Origin: Candidatus Ozemibacter sibiricus
GTDB lineage: Bacteria; Muiribacteriota; Ozemobacteria; Ozemobacterales; Ozemobacteraceae
Direction: 5' to 3'
Assembly (NCBI GenBank): GCA_003327425.1
Contig: QOQW01000007.1
Span: 1-64,000, forward strand
Length of the DNA: 64,000 nt
Below, one piece after another: positions 7,557 through 16,880 of the stretch. The notes beneath the pieces were generated by a model, which saw only the letters and a list, made by a program, of their open reading frames with translations, made no database searches and was not told the origin of the DNA. How positions within the stretch are numbered: the stretch's first letter is position 1; each line of letters begins with the position of its first letter. Both the position numbers and the translations under genes were made by a program.

Positions 7557-10493
7557 TCAGGGCTCGATGGCGGGGGTGGGAACCGGCGTGGGGGTGGGGC
7601 GCGCGGCGGGCCGGGGGGCGGGCACGAGCGCCGGATCGAGGAACCGGAGGGCGGCGGCCAGCAACTGGGCCCTGGTGTCTTCCCCGGTGATGGCCTCGAA
7701 CCGGAAGCCCAGGAAAACGCCCCGATACGGGGCTTCCCCGGCGCCGGCCTGGGCGATGGCGATCCCGGCGCCTCGGCCGTCGGCCGTCTTGACGAACAGC
7801 TCGGCTGGCGGGGCGCATTCCATGATCGTCACATCGCGGGCGGTCGGCACCGACTCTTCGCCATTGAGCAGAATCGGGCGGCTCTTCCCCGTGGCGTCGG
7901 TGAAGGTCATGGGGGGCAGTTCCTTGTCGTCTTCGATATACCGGAATTTGAAGAATTCTTCGAGCAGGCGGGTGTTGGTGTTCTGCTGCTCGATCGACTG
8001 GGCGGCGATCAGCACCCGGCCGCCCGCCTCCAGATAGCCGATCAGATCGTCGGCCGACGGGGCCACCTGACCGAACGAGTTGACCGAGACGCTGTCGGTC
8101 AGCACCACCCCGTTACGGTAGTGGGCCAGGATCTCAGGAAATCGGTAACCGAAGACCTTCGGATCCCAGAGGATGTCGGGGCGCAGCCCGAGCGTCTTGC
8201 AGGCCTTCAGCACGGGCAGCAGCGAGGGGATGTCCTCGACCATGCCGCCGGTCAGCAACAGGTTCGAACTGGCCTCATACTTCGGAATGCGGGAGATGAA
8301 TTCGTCCCAGGCGGTGTCTTTGGCGAACTGCAGGGTCTTGTAGGCGGTGCGGAACTCGAGACAGTAGGGGTAGTAGATCGAGATGCCGTAGCTGTTGCCC
8401 ATGCCCTGGGTGTGGCCTTCAGCCACCAGCGGCGAATGCGCGGGGAACTGGGTCACCAGCGTATACTCGCGCCCGGTGCGGGCGGTGAGGTCGGGCCCCT
8501 TCTTGCCGTCGGGGGTCAGGATGTAGAAGTTGATTTCCCGCACGAACTCGCGCTGCTTGGCGACCGGGTCGACCACCGTGGTGAACGGCCCGATGCGGCA
8601 GGTGTACTCGCCCTGGTCGTCGGGCCCGGTCAGCGGCGTGGCGCAGAACCGGGAATGGTAGATCGTCGTCTTGGGCGGGCGGATCTCCTTGGGCGGGGTC
8701 TTCCAGCCGTTGTACCCCCAGATGACGAGGCCCGGCGACCGGCGCGCGATGACGATGGGCTGGGCCAGCCGATCTTCGAGGCGCGGATACCCCAGCAACG
8801 CGATGATGGCTTCCCCGATGGTGCGCGTCTCGGCGGGCAGGCGCTCGATCGTCAGCAGTTTCTGCACGAAGTCGTGCAGGTCGACGAAGCTGTCGTCGTT
8901 GTAGCGCCGGATGCGGGCGAAGACGCCGTACTCGTCGACCAGCATCCGCGTGTAGGCGGCATGGTTGGTCGAAAGAGAGGCGCCGAGCCGGCCGACCAGG
9001 TCGGCCAGCGGCTCGATCCGCGACAGATCGTAGGCGGCTTTGGTGACCGACGCGCCCTTGATGCGCCGCGTGGTCTGCGACCCGCCCGTCGCGTAGGACT
9101 TGACGTAGGCGCTGATCATGGCCTTGGCCAGTTGCCGCGGCGTGATGGTCGGGTCGTCTTTGAGAGGACGCAAGGTGTCTTGATAGGGCATGCCCTGCCC
9201 GGGCTCGGTCTCTTCGGAAGCGAGCAGGAAATCGGTCACATCGCGCAGCTCGTAGGCCACTTCGAGCATGCCCATCAGGCAGGCGTCGAAATCGATGATG
9301 TCGAACTTCGGGTGCCGAGGATTGACCTTGGCCAGGGAAGGGAGGGCCTGACGGCAGGCCCACAGCACGTCGGGTACCGACATCATGCGGCCCGAATCGT
9401 CATCGGAGGAGATGCCCTTCCAACCGGCGCCGTGGTTCCAGATGACGACCACGTACCGGTCGGCCGGGTAGGTCTCGACGCCCCACTGCAGGAACCCGGC
9501 CAGCTCCTTGCGGTCGCCCATGTCGCGCTCGCCCAGGTTCATCACCAGTTTGCTGGCGATCTTCTTCGTGCGATCTTTGACCACCTCGTAGCGGCGGGTG
9601 CCGATCCAGTTGCCGTCGGCGATGGTGTCGCCCCGCGCGCCTTTCTGGCGGTCGATCTGCACGACGATGTTCAGATGCTCGTCGGAGCCGATCTGCTCCA
9701 TTTCGTTGAGATCGGCCAGGCCGCTGGCTTCGAGGTCGTTGTCGGCGTTGAGGAAGACCAGCACCGTCCATTTCTTGCGGCCTCGGGTCCCTGGGGCGGC
9801 GGGCTGCTCGCCCTGGGTGATGTAGCCGACGTCATGCTGGGCATCGTCATACCACCAGATCGGGATCTCGCGGAGTTCCTTCTTGGCATACAGGGCTTGC
9901 ACGGCCGGATACGGATCCCGGTCGGCTTCGCTCTCGAGCCGCTGGCGCAGCTTCTGGACCCGCTCGTGCAGAGCGGCGGCGGTGGCCCCCCCGCGCTCCT
10001 CGGCCCCGCGCTGGGCCATCTGGAAGGCCAGGATCTCGTCGATCCGCTTGAGCGAGGGGGCGAACCCCGCGCCCAGCGGGAAAGGCGTGGCTTCGACCGT
10101 CTCCAGCAGGGCGGTGGTCAGCTCGGCCGACACCCCGGCCAGGCGGGCCAGGTCTTGATTCAATTCGGCCAGCTTGGCGTCGAAATTGCCCAGCAGCACC
10201 TTGCGGTAGGCCCCGGTGATGTTGGCCCGGAAGTTCTTTTTCAGAGGGTCGGGGAAGGTCTTCAGCAGGTCGTTCAGCAGCGCCTTTGAGCGCGGGTCGG
10301 CCAGCCAGTTCAGCGTCACCTTCTTCAATTGCACCTCGAGGATCTGCGCGGTCAGTCCTGCGAGGTCGGCGGTCGTGCCGCCGCCGGCGGCCGGATCCGT
10401 CGCCGGCGCGCTGGCCAGGGGCCCGGCGGTGAGCAGCAGTCCCGCCAGGAACATCAGCAGACCGGACAGGCGACGAATGATGCGAGGTGACAT
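7557..10493 (-). CDS. secreted clostripain-family (C11) cysteine peptidase
   Basis: The start at 10493 (MSPRIIRRLSG) is chosen because AAGGAG lies 8 bases upstream and a signal peptide follows. The protein has 978 residues. A catalytic-domain core is visible: VVIWNHGAGWKG (His near residue 351) and DFDACLMGM (Cys near 403), the His/Cys dyad of clostripain peptidases, which cleave after Arg or Lys. A helical domain of ~200 residues precedes it and a ~400-residue C-terminal part follows, including a Rossmann-like stretch (GGRVLIAAQ). The enzyme is probably exported and self-processing like other C11 members, which is inferred. It is divergent from smc. Confidence 0.88.
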   Translation of the reverse strand: MSPRIIRRLSGLLMFLAGLLLTAGPLASAPATDPAAGGGTTADLAGLTAQILEVQLKKVTLNWLADPRSKALLNDLLKTFPDPLKKNFRANITGAYRKVLLGNFDAKLAELNQDLARLAGVSAELTTALLETVEATPFPLGAGFAPSLKRIDEILAFQMAQRGAEERGGATAAALHERVQKLRQRLESEADRDPYPAVQALYAKKELREIPIWWYDDAQHDVGYITQGEQPAAPGTRGRKKWTVLVFLNADNDLEASGLADLNEMEQIGSDEHLNIVVQIDRQKGARGDTIADGNWIGTRRYEVVKDRTKKIASKLVMNLGERDMGDRKELAGFLQWGVETYPADRYVVVIWNHGAGWKGISSDDDSGRMMSVPDVLWACRQALPSLAKVNPRHPKFDIIDFDACLMGMLEVAYELRDVTDFLLASEETEPGQGMPYQDTLRPLKDDPTITPRQLAKAMISAYVKSYATGGSQTTRRIKGASVTKAAYDLSRIEPLADLVGRLGASLSTNHAAYTRMLVDEYGVFARIRRYNDDSFVDLHDFVQKLLTIERLPAETRTIGEAIIALLGYPRLEDRLAQPIVIARRSPGLVIWGYNGWKTPPKEIRPPKTTIYHSRFCATPLTGPDDQGEYTCRIGPFTTVVDPVAKQREFVREINFYILTPDGKKGPDLTARTGREYTLVTQFPAHSPLVAEGHTQGMGNSYGISIYYPYCLEFRTAYKTLQFAKDTAWDEFISRIPKYEASSNLLLTGGMVEDIPSLLPVLKACKTLGLRPDILWDPKVFGYRFPEILAHYRNGVVLTDSVSVNSFGQVAPSADDLIGYLEAGGRVLIAAQSIEQQNTNTRLLEEFFKFRYIEDDKELPPMTFTDATGKSRPILLNGEESVPTARDVTIMECAPPAELFVKTADGRGAGIAIAQAGAGEAPYRGVFLGFRFEAITGEDTRAQLLAAALRFLDPALVPAPRPAARPTPTPVPTPAIEP

Positions 10494-10873
10494 GGCCGCA
10501 GCTCCTTTTGGACGACAGAACTTCCTTCCCATGTTTCCCGGGAAGCGTTCTTTCCATCCTAAGAATTTTCCCGGGTTTGTCAACCCGCCGGCCGCCTCCC
10601 CAGCGTGTTGCCCCTTGGCGATACGGGGTACCGGCGCAGGCGACGGGTCGTTTGCCACCGCTGGTTCTTGCCGCATCCTCGTTGCCACCGCCGAACAGGA
10701 ATGGCTGGACCAGACCAATCCCTCTGGTCAACGGGGGGGAAATGTGGTACTACTATCGTGCCCGCCTGTTCCGAGGCGGGTGCGCGGGCTCTTCGTCCGC
10801 CGCGGGGCCCGCGGCCGGGGCTTCCCACCCTGTGGGGGCCAGGAACGTTCGACGCACAAAGGAATGGTCGCGC
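10494..10873. other. divergent promoter region between C11 peptidase and smc
   Basis: This 380-base gap holds the strong minus-strand promoter described separately. It also has two TTTCCCGGG copies near that promoter's -10 (10534-10542 and 10567-10575), the first part of the palindrome TTCCCGGGAA (10535-10544), and a GACCAGA/TCTGGTC inverted repeat (10708-10714, 10723-10729). No good promoter for smc was found. The SMC frame is open through this region but has no ribosome site. Confidence 0.5.
10556..10583 (-). promoter_or_regulatory. strong promoter of the C11 peptidase gene
   Basis: Read on the minus strand, a perfect -35 TTGACA (10583-10578) and a -10 TAGGAT (10561-10556) are separated by 16 bases, about 63 bases before the ATG. 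TTTCCCGGG occurs on both sides of the -10 box and could be an operator. Confidence 0.6.
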
Positions 10874-13800
10874 ATGTATTTGAAGTCTCTCGAACTCATG
10901 GGGTTCAAGTCCTTCGGCAAGAAGACCGTCTTCGATTTCCAGCCGGGCATCACCGCCATCATCGGGCCCAACGGGTCGGGCAAGAGCAACGTCTGTGACG
11001 CCATCCGATGGGTGCTCGGCGAGCAGAGCGCCAAGGCGCTGCGCGGCACCAAGATGTCCGAGGTCATCTTCGCCGGAACCCCCCAGCTGCGACCGGCCGC
11101 CTTTTCCCAGGTCAAACTGGTCCTCGACAACCAGGACCACCTCATGCCCATCGATTACAGCGAAGTGGCCATCGGGCGTCAGCTGTTCCGGTCGGGCGAG
11201 AGCCACTACTTCCTCAACAGCTCCAAGGCCCTCCTGTCGGATATCAAAGAAATGCTCATGGATACCGGGATCGGCAAGGAAGGCTACTCGATCATCGGCC
11301 AGGGCGACATCGATGACATCGTCTTCCAGCGCATCCAGAACCGGCGCACCCTCATCGAGGAGGCGGCCGGCATCACCAAGTTCAAGCATCGCAAGCACAG
11401 CACCCTGCAGAAGCTCGAGCACACCCGGGCCAACATCACCCGCTTGCGCGATATCGTCGGCGAGATCGAGCTGCAGCTCGGGCCGCTCGCCGTCCAGGCC
11501 GAGAAGACCCGCCAATACCAGGCCCTGGCCGCCGAGATCCGCACCCTCGAGATCGACCTCGTCCTGTTCGACCTGACCCAGCTCTATGGTGAGCATGAAA
11601 GCGTCGATTCGATGCGGCGCGGCTTGCTGTCGAAGATCGCCGAGATCGAGACCTTCCTCGCCGAGATCGGCTCCAAGAAAGCCGCGGCCCGCGAGCGCCT
11701 GGCCCAGACCGAGTCGACCTTGCGCGAGCACCAGGCTCGACACCGCGAGATCACCGCCACCATCGAAGCCGGTCGCGCGAAAGGGGCCGCCCTCCGCGAG
11801 GAGATCCGCAGCCATGAGGCTCGCTGCCAGGCCATCAACGAGGAGATCGCCGCCATCGAGACCCGTCTCCAGGATGGCGGCCAGGAGATCGCCGACGCCG
11901 AGACCCGGCTGCGCGACGAAGAAGAGGCCGAGCTCGGGATCCACCACCGCCTCGCCGAGATCGAGGCCAACCTGGGCCGGGTCCAGGCCGAACTCGACCA
12001 GCACCTGAAAGAGGTCTCGCAGGATCGCGAATCGTCCTTCCAGATCGCGGTGCAGATGGCCGACAAGAAGAATCGCATCAACACCGCCGTCCAGCAGATG
12101 CAGATGATCACCCGTCAGCTCGAGAAGGGCGCCTCGGATGTGGCCTCGCTCGAAGGCGGGATCGCCACCCTCGTCCGCGACAAGGAGCGCCTGGAAAAGG
12201 AGATCAAGACCCTCGACGCCGAGATCGCCGATGGCGAGAAGCAGCTGGCCGACGACCAGAACCGGCTGCGCACCGTCGAGCGCGATCTGCGCAAAGCCGA
12301 GGAAGAGCTGACGGCAGCGACCGATCAGATCAAGATCGCGCAGGCCCGCCGCTCCATTCTCGAAGAGCTGAAGAACCGGGCCGAGAGCGGCATCGCCCGC
12401 GGGGTGCGCGAAGTGCTCGCCCTGGCCGGCACCGACCTGCCCGGTATCTTCGGCATGGTCGGCGATCTGATCAAAGTGCCGCGCGGTTATGAGATCGCCT
12501 TCGAGACGGCCCTCGGCGCCAGCATCCAGGATGTCATCACCCGCGATGCCGCCACCGCCCAGGCCGCCATCGAGCTGCTCAAGCAGCGCAAGGCCGGGCG
12601 GGCCACCTTCCTGCCCCTCGATCTCATCCAGCCCCCGCCTCGCATCGATCACCCCAAGGTCAAGGGCTGCCTGGGCGTGGCCCTCGATCTCGTCGAGTAC
12701 GATGCCCGATTCTACTCGATCATGAATCACCTGCTCGGCCGCATCCTGATCTTCGACTCCCTCGATGCCGCCGTCGCCTACGCCCGCACCAATCGCAACT
12801 TCAACCGCCTCGTCACCCTCGACGGCGATGTGGTCCGCTCGTCCGGGGCCATGACCGGCGGGGCCGAGGGCGCCAAGACCGGCGGCCTGCTGGCCCGCAA
12901 GCGCGAACTCGAGGAACTCGAAGAGAAGCTGGCCGCCCTGGTCAAGAGCGAAAAACAGCTGGCCGGCCGCCTCCAGAAGCTCGCTCCCGAACGGGCCAAC
13001 CTGCTCGAGAGCATCCGACGCCGCGAGGAGCATCTCGTGCGGCGGAAACAATCGGTCGAGTTCTTCCGCAAGAATCTCGAGAAGCAGGCCGCCGACCTGG
13101 CGGCCCGTCAGTCCGAATTCGCCGGGCTTCAGGCCGATCGGCGCGATCTCGAAACCGAGCTGGCCCGGCTGCAGCAGGTGCAGACCGAGGCCCAGGCCGA
13201 ACTCGCCCGTCTCGAGAGCCAGAACCAGGATCTGACCGCCCGGCTGCAAGCCCTGTCCGGGAAGGAAGCGGGCATCCAGGCCCGCCTCGCCGCCCTGCGC
13301 GGCCTGCAACACGACGAGAAGCTCGCCCTGGCGCAGGTCGGCGAACGCAAGAAAGCCATTCGCAAAGAGATCGAATCGGCCGTCCGGCGCCGGCGCGAGG
13401 CGCAGGAGCGGCGCGAACGGGCGGCCGCCGAGGTGACCCGCCTGCAGGAGGCCATCGCCGAGGTCAACCGCCAGCTCGCCGCCCACCAGGCCACCCTGCA
13501 GGACCTCGAAATCCAGAAGGCCGGGCTCGAGAAGACCATGGAAGACCTGCAGAATCAGTACCATGCCGGTGCGAAGGAGCTGGACACCTTCGATCACACC
13601 TTCCAGAGCCGGTCCAAGATGCTCGATAACACCCGCGCCAAGCTGGGCGAACTCGATGTCAAGCTCGCCGAGATCAAGACCAACATCTCCAACAAAGAAG
13701 GGGTCCTGGCCGGCGAATTCAACTTCGACATCACCGAGGCCCGCACCGCGCTGCGCAAATACGAGAGCCGGGACGAGCTGACCCATCGCCTCGCCGCTCG

Positions 13801-14596
13801 CAAGGCCGAACAGGAGGCCCTCGAGCCAGTCAACCTCCTGGCCATCGAAGATTACGAGAAGACCAAGGAACGCTACGATTTCCTCAACGGCCAGATCAAA
13901 GACATGACCGATGCCGCCGCCTCCCTCGAGCAGGTCATCGCCGAGATCGAGAAGATCTCGGGCGAACGCTTCATGGCGACGTTCAAGCAGATCGATCTCG
14001 CCTTCCAAGGCATCTTCCCGGTCCTCTTCCCGGGGGGGGAAGGCCAGCTCCGGCTCACCAACCCTGATGATGTCCTCAACAGCGGCGTCGATATCGTCTG
14101 CCGCCCTCCCGGCAAAAAGCTGTCGACCCTCGAATTGTTCTCGGGCGGCGAGAAATCGATGGTGGCGATCGCCCTGCTCTTCGCCATCCTGCAGGTCAAG
14201 CCGCCGGCCTTCTGCGTGCTCGACGAGGTCGAGGCCGCTCTCGACGAGGTCAACGTCAAGCGGTTCATCCGCCTGCTGCGCAGCTTCGCCGACAAGACCC
14301 AGTTCCTGGTCATCACCCACAACAAGGAAACCATGCAAGCGGTCGATGTCATCTACGGCATCACCCTCGAAAAGGAAGGGATCTCTCGTCAGATCTCGAT
14401 CCGCCTCGAAGATCAGGAAAAGATCAAGGAATTCACGGTCCGCAAGCCGGTCTCGGCGGCGGCTCGCCAGCGCCTCGCGCAGGTGGCGGCGGCCGATGCC
14501 GCGGCGGCCGCCCTCTCGGGCACCGCGGCGGTCGCCGGCGGCGGAGACGCCGCCGCTGCGGCTGACCTGCCCGTGTCACCGGAGAAAGTGCAATGA
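10874..14596 (+). CDS. smc: chromosome segregation protein SMC
   Basis: This is a complete 1240-residue SMC. It has an N-terminal ATPase half (MYLKSLELMGFKSFG, Walker A GPNGSGKSN), a long coiled coil, a hinge domain at about 520-665 (from GIFGMVGDLIKV to SSGAMTGG), a returning coiled coil, the ABC signature LFSGGEKSM near 1088 and Walker B FCVLDEVEAALDE near 1115. SMC dimers with ScpA/B condense and segregate chromosomes. The start at 10874 is set by the conserved N-terminus, with AAAGGA 13 bases upstream. The last ~45 residues are a low-complexity Ala-rich extension beyond the usual SMC end. The gene overlaps ftsY by 4 bases (ATGA), a known pairing. Confidence 0.97.
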   Translation: MYLKSLELMGFKSFGKKTVFDFQPGITAIIGPNGSGKSNVCDAIRWVLGEQSAKALRGTKMSEVIFAGTPQLRPAAFSQVKLVLDNQDHLMPIDYSEVAIGRQLFRSGESHYFLNSSKALLSDIKEMLMDTGIGKEGYSIIGQGDIDDIVFQRIQNRRTLIEEAAGITKFKHRKHSTLQKLEHTRANITRLRDIVGEIELQLGPLAVQAEKTRQYQALAAEIRTLEIDLVLFDLTQLYGEHESVDSMRRGLLSKIAEIETFLAEIGSKKAAARERLAQTESTLREHQARHREITATIEAGRAKGAALREEIRSHEARCQAINEEIAAIETRLQDGGQEIADAETRLRDEEEAELGIHHRLAEIEANLGRVQAELDQHLKEVSQDRESSFQIAVQMADKKNRINTAVQQMQMITRQLEKGASDVASLEGGIATLVRDKERLEKEIKTLDAEIADGEKQLADDQNRLRTVERDLRKAEEELTAATDQIKIAQARRSILEELKNRAESGIARGVREVLALAGTDLPGIFGMVGDLIKVPRGYEIAFETALGASIQDVITRDAATAQAAIELLKQRKAGRATFLPLDLIQPPPRIDHPKVKGCLGVALDLVEYDARFYSIMNHLLGRILIFDSLDAAVAYARTNRNFNRLVTLDGDVVRSSGAMTGGAEGAKTGGLLARKRELEELEEKLAALVKSEKQLAGRLQKLAPERANLLESIRRREEHLVRRKQSVEFFRKNLEKQAADLAARQSEFAGLQADRRDLETELARLQQVQTEAQAELARLESQNQDLTARLQALSGKEAGIQARLAALRGLQHDEKLALAQVGERKKAIRKEIESAVRRRREAQERRERAAAEVTRLQEAIAEVNRQLAAHQATLQDLEIQKAGLEKTMEDLQNQYHAGAKELDTFDHTFQSRSKMLDNTRAKLGELDVKLAEIKTNISNKEGVLAGEFNFDITEARTALRKYESRDELTHRLAARKAEQEALEPVNLLAIEDYEKTKERYDFLNGQIKDMTDAAASLEQVIAEIEKISGERFMATFKQIDLAFQGIFPVLFPGGEGQLRLTNPDDVLNSGVDIVCRPPGKKLSTLELFSGGEKSMVAIALLFAILQVKPPAFCVLDEVEAALDEVNVKRFIRLLRSFADKTQFLVITHNKETMQAVDVIYGITLEKEGISRQISIRLEDQEKIKEFTVRKPVSAAARQRLAQVAAADAAAAALSGTAAVAGGGDAAAAADLPVSPEKVQ

Positions 14597-16098
14597 ACAA
14601 CGAAAGCGGCTCGTCCCCCTCCCCGGTCACCACCCCTCCCCTGCCCCGCCACACCGGGCAATGGGAGGAACCCCGCGTTGTCGTCCTGCTGATCGGCATC
14701 GTGCTGTTGCTCGAGGGCATCTTCATCTACCTCCAGGCCGGCGTCGATCAGCTCATCGTCGCTTCGGTCACCGGCGTGGCCGGCCTTACCCTGGTGCTGT
14801 TCGCCTGGCTGGTGCCGCTCGAAGAGGAGCCCCCTGCCAGCGAAGCCCCGCCTCCGACCGTGAGTGAACCGACGGCGGTTCCGCCCGGTGGCGCTGCCAC
14901 TGGCCCCACTCCCGCTGCCTCGGCGGAGGCGGCGGCCAGAGTGTCCACCGCTGGCGACGCTTCTTCTGGCGTGGCGGTCGCTCCCCCGCCCGTCGCCCAG
15001 GCGCCCGCCGCGCCGCCGCCGGCCGTCCCTTCGGCCGGGAGCGCGCCGGCCGCGGCAGACACGGTGAGCGCCCAGGCGACCCCGCCGGCGCCCGCCCCCT
15101 CGCCCATCCCGCCGGCACCCGCCGAGGAAGAAGAAGCGCCGCGGTCATGGTTCGACCGGCTGCGGGCCGGTCTCAAAAAGACCCGCGATAGCTTCGTCAC
15201 CAAGGTCAAGCACCTCGTCTTCGGCAAGACCAAGATCGATGACGATCTGCTCGACGAACTCGAAGGCACGCTGTTCGAGGCCGATATCGGGGTCAAGACG
15301 ACCCAGGAGCTCCTGACCTACCTCCACAAAGAGGTCGAGGCCCGCGATGCCAAAGATCCCGAACTCGTCTACCGCCTGCTCAAAGAGCAATTGCGGCAGC
15401 GGTTGACCCGGTTCCCGCCCGACCTGAAAATGAATCCGGGCGGGCTCACCGTGTTTTTGATCATCGGCGTCAACGGCGTGGGCAAGACCACCACCATCGC
15501 CAAGCTGGCCCGCCGCTTCATCAAGGAGGGCAAGAAGGTCGTGCTGGCGGCCGGCGATACCTTCCGGGCCGCCGCCATCGATCAGCTCAGCATCTGGGGC
15601 CAGCGGGTCGGGGCCGAGGTCATCAAGGGGCAGGAGGGCGGCGACCCCGGCGCTCTCGTCTTCGACGCCATCCATGCCGCTCGCAAGCGGCAGGCCGACC
15701 TGCTGCTCATCGATACCGCCGGCCGGATGCATGTCAAGGTCAATCTGATGGACGAGCTGAAGAAGGTCCGCAAGATCGTCGAGAAGGAGAGCGACGGCGG
15801 TCCCCACGAGATCCTGCTCGTGCTCGATGCCACCACCGGTCAGAACGCGGTGCAGCAAGCCAAGCTGTTCCATGAGGCGCTGCCCATCACCGGGATCGTC
15901 ATGACCAAACTCGACGGCACGGCCAAAGGCGGGGTGCTGTTCGCGGTCGAAGAGCAGATCGCGGCCCCCGTCAAATTCATCGGGGTCGGCGAGAAGATGG
16001 ATGATTTGATGACCTTCGATCCCGAGAAATTCCTCGATGCCCTCTTCGAAGACGACTCGGGGAAGACCAAGGAAAGCGACTACCAGGTCCTGCACTGA
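14593..16098 (+). CDS. ftsY: signal recognition particle receptor FtsY with N-terminal membrane anchor
   Basis: The C-terminal ~300 residues are a standard SRP-GTPase NG domain: GVNGVGKTTT near residue 292 (G1), DTAGR near 373 and TKLDGTAKGG near 437. FtsY receives ribosome-SRP complexes at the membrane and delivers them to SecYEG. The N-terminal ~180 residues are unusual. Two hydrophobic helices (VVVLLIGIVLLLEGIFIYL and VAGLTLVLFAWLV) are followed by ~100 residues of Ala/Pro/Ser/Thr-rich linker, in place of the acidic A domain of the E. coli protein. The protein is therefore predicted to be integrally anchored. It is translationally coupled to smc. Confidence 0.96.
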   Translation: MNNESGSSPSPVTTPPLPRHTGQWEEPRVVVLLIGIVLLLEGIFIYLQAGVDQLIVASVTGVAGLTLVLFAWLVPLEEEPPASEAPPPTVSEPTAVPPGGAATGPTPAASAEAAARVSTAGDASSGVAVAPPPVAQAPAAPPPAVPSAGSAPAAADTVSAQATPPAPAPSPIPPAPAEEEEAPRSWFDRLRAGLKKTRDSFVTKVKHLVFGKTKIDDDLLDELEGTLFEADIGVKTTQELLTYLHKEVEARDAKDPELVYRLLKEQLRQRLTRFPPDLKMNPGGLTVFLIIGVNGVGKTTTIAKLARRFIKEGKKVVLAAGDTFRAAAIDQLSIWGQRVGAEVIKGQEGGDPGALVFDAIHAARKRQADLLLIDTAGRMHVKVNLMDELKKVRKIVEKESDGGPHEILLVLDATTGQNAVQQAKLFHEALPITGIVMTKLDGTAKGGVLFAVEEQIAAPVKFIGVGEKMDDLMTFDPEKFLDALFEDDSGKTKESDYQVLH

Positions 16099-16104
16099 CC
16101 CGGT

Positions 16105-16860
16105 TCACGGCTCCAGGAGAAGGCGCGTCCGCCAGGCGGTGCGCTCCGTACCGATGAGGGCGAGCAACGAGGGCCAGGTCGTCTGCAGCAGGGCTTCCTG
16201 CTCAGGGGGAGCTGCCTGGCGCACGGGTCGCCAGCGCTGGCGGATCGCCTCGAGGTGATCGAGCAGCCGTTCGGCGCTGTTGGGGAACTCGGCGGCCAGG
16301 AACCCGCGCAGTCCCAATACTGGCCTGATCACCGAGGCTTCCAGCCATGCGGTGCAGGAAGCGACGGTCGGACCGGTGATCAGCTCTGCAGGCGGGCTGG
16401 CGGTCCAGGCGTCCAGCCAGGCATGCACAGTCTGGCGGGCTTCGGGCTGTACCAGCAGATACAGCGGAAGGACGGCCGGTTCGCCGTCGTCGTGTCCGGG
16501 GGCCTGGTCGATCAGCCGGCGGATGCTCAAGCCCACTTCCCGCATGGCCAGGCGCCAGGTGCCCGTGGCGATGTCGGCATGGAATGGCGGGGGAGCTTCT
16601 CCGTGCTCGAGGTAGAAATCGATCCAGGTTTTGACGAGGCGGCCGGTCAGCAGCTCGGCGTCGGGATGCCCGACGCGCCGGGCCACCGCCACTTCCTGCA
16701 CGCCTTCGACCAGGCGGCGACAGTTGTTGTAGAACTGGTCGGGGATGATCTCGCCGCCCGTGCAGGCCCGCGCCGGATCAGCATCCAGAAGGGCCAGTCG
16801 CAGAGCGACCAGCAGGGCGAGGAAGAAGGGCCCCCGTCCGGGGGCCCTTCGGCGAGCCAA
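16105..16860 (-). CDS. hypothetical exported protein
   Basis: I do not recognise a family. The frame ends 6 bases from the convergent ftsY stop. The coding start is unclear: the only ATG upstream of the signal-like region (16992) lies inside the preceding gene, so I place it tentatively at TTG 16860. That start gives RRRAPGRGPFF, a hydrophobic core and a possible cleavage at ARA|CTGGE. The mature part (about 215 residues) is helical with several Trp and Arg residues and no motif. A perfect 11-base hairpin overlaps the first codons, which argues either for a later start or for weak expression. Confidence 0.45.
   Translation of the reverse strand: MARRRAPGRGPFFLALLVALRLALLDADPARACTGGEIIPDQFYNNCRRLVEGVQEVAVARRVGHPDAELLTGRLVKTWIDFYLEHGEAPPPFHADIATGTWRLAMREVGLSIRRLIDQAPGHDDGEPAVLPLYLLVQPEARQTVHAWLDAWTASPPAELITGPTVASCTAWLEASVIRPVLGLRGFLAAEFPNSAERLLDHLEAIRQRWRPVRQAAPPEQEALLQTTWPSLLALIGTERTAWRTRLLLEP
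16826..16849 (-). terminator. perfect 11-bp hairpin after the large secreted-protein gene
   Basis: AAGGGCCCCCG (16826-16836) pairs with CGGGGGCCCTT (16839-16849). It sits 31 bases after the stop of the 1583-residue gene on the minus strand. No T run follows, and it overlaps the start region of the downstream hypothetical gene. Confidence 0.4.
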
Positions 16861-16880
16861 GGGAGAGGAGCGAAGCAGAC

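Noticed and set aside
7401-10289. 962-residue open frame on the plus strand
   Set aside because: It mirrors the C11 peptidase gene, whose catalytic motifs and signal peptide are convincing on the other strand.
10487-10873. N-terminal extension of SMC
   Set aside because: The frame is open but the SMC N-terminus is conserved at MYLKSLELMGFKSFG and the extension lacks a start signal.
10580-14338. 1252-residue open frame opposite smc
   Set aside because: It is the antisense of the coiled-coil SMC, with repetitive Leu/Gly/Glu composition and no start signal.
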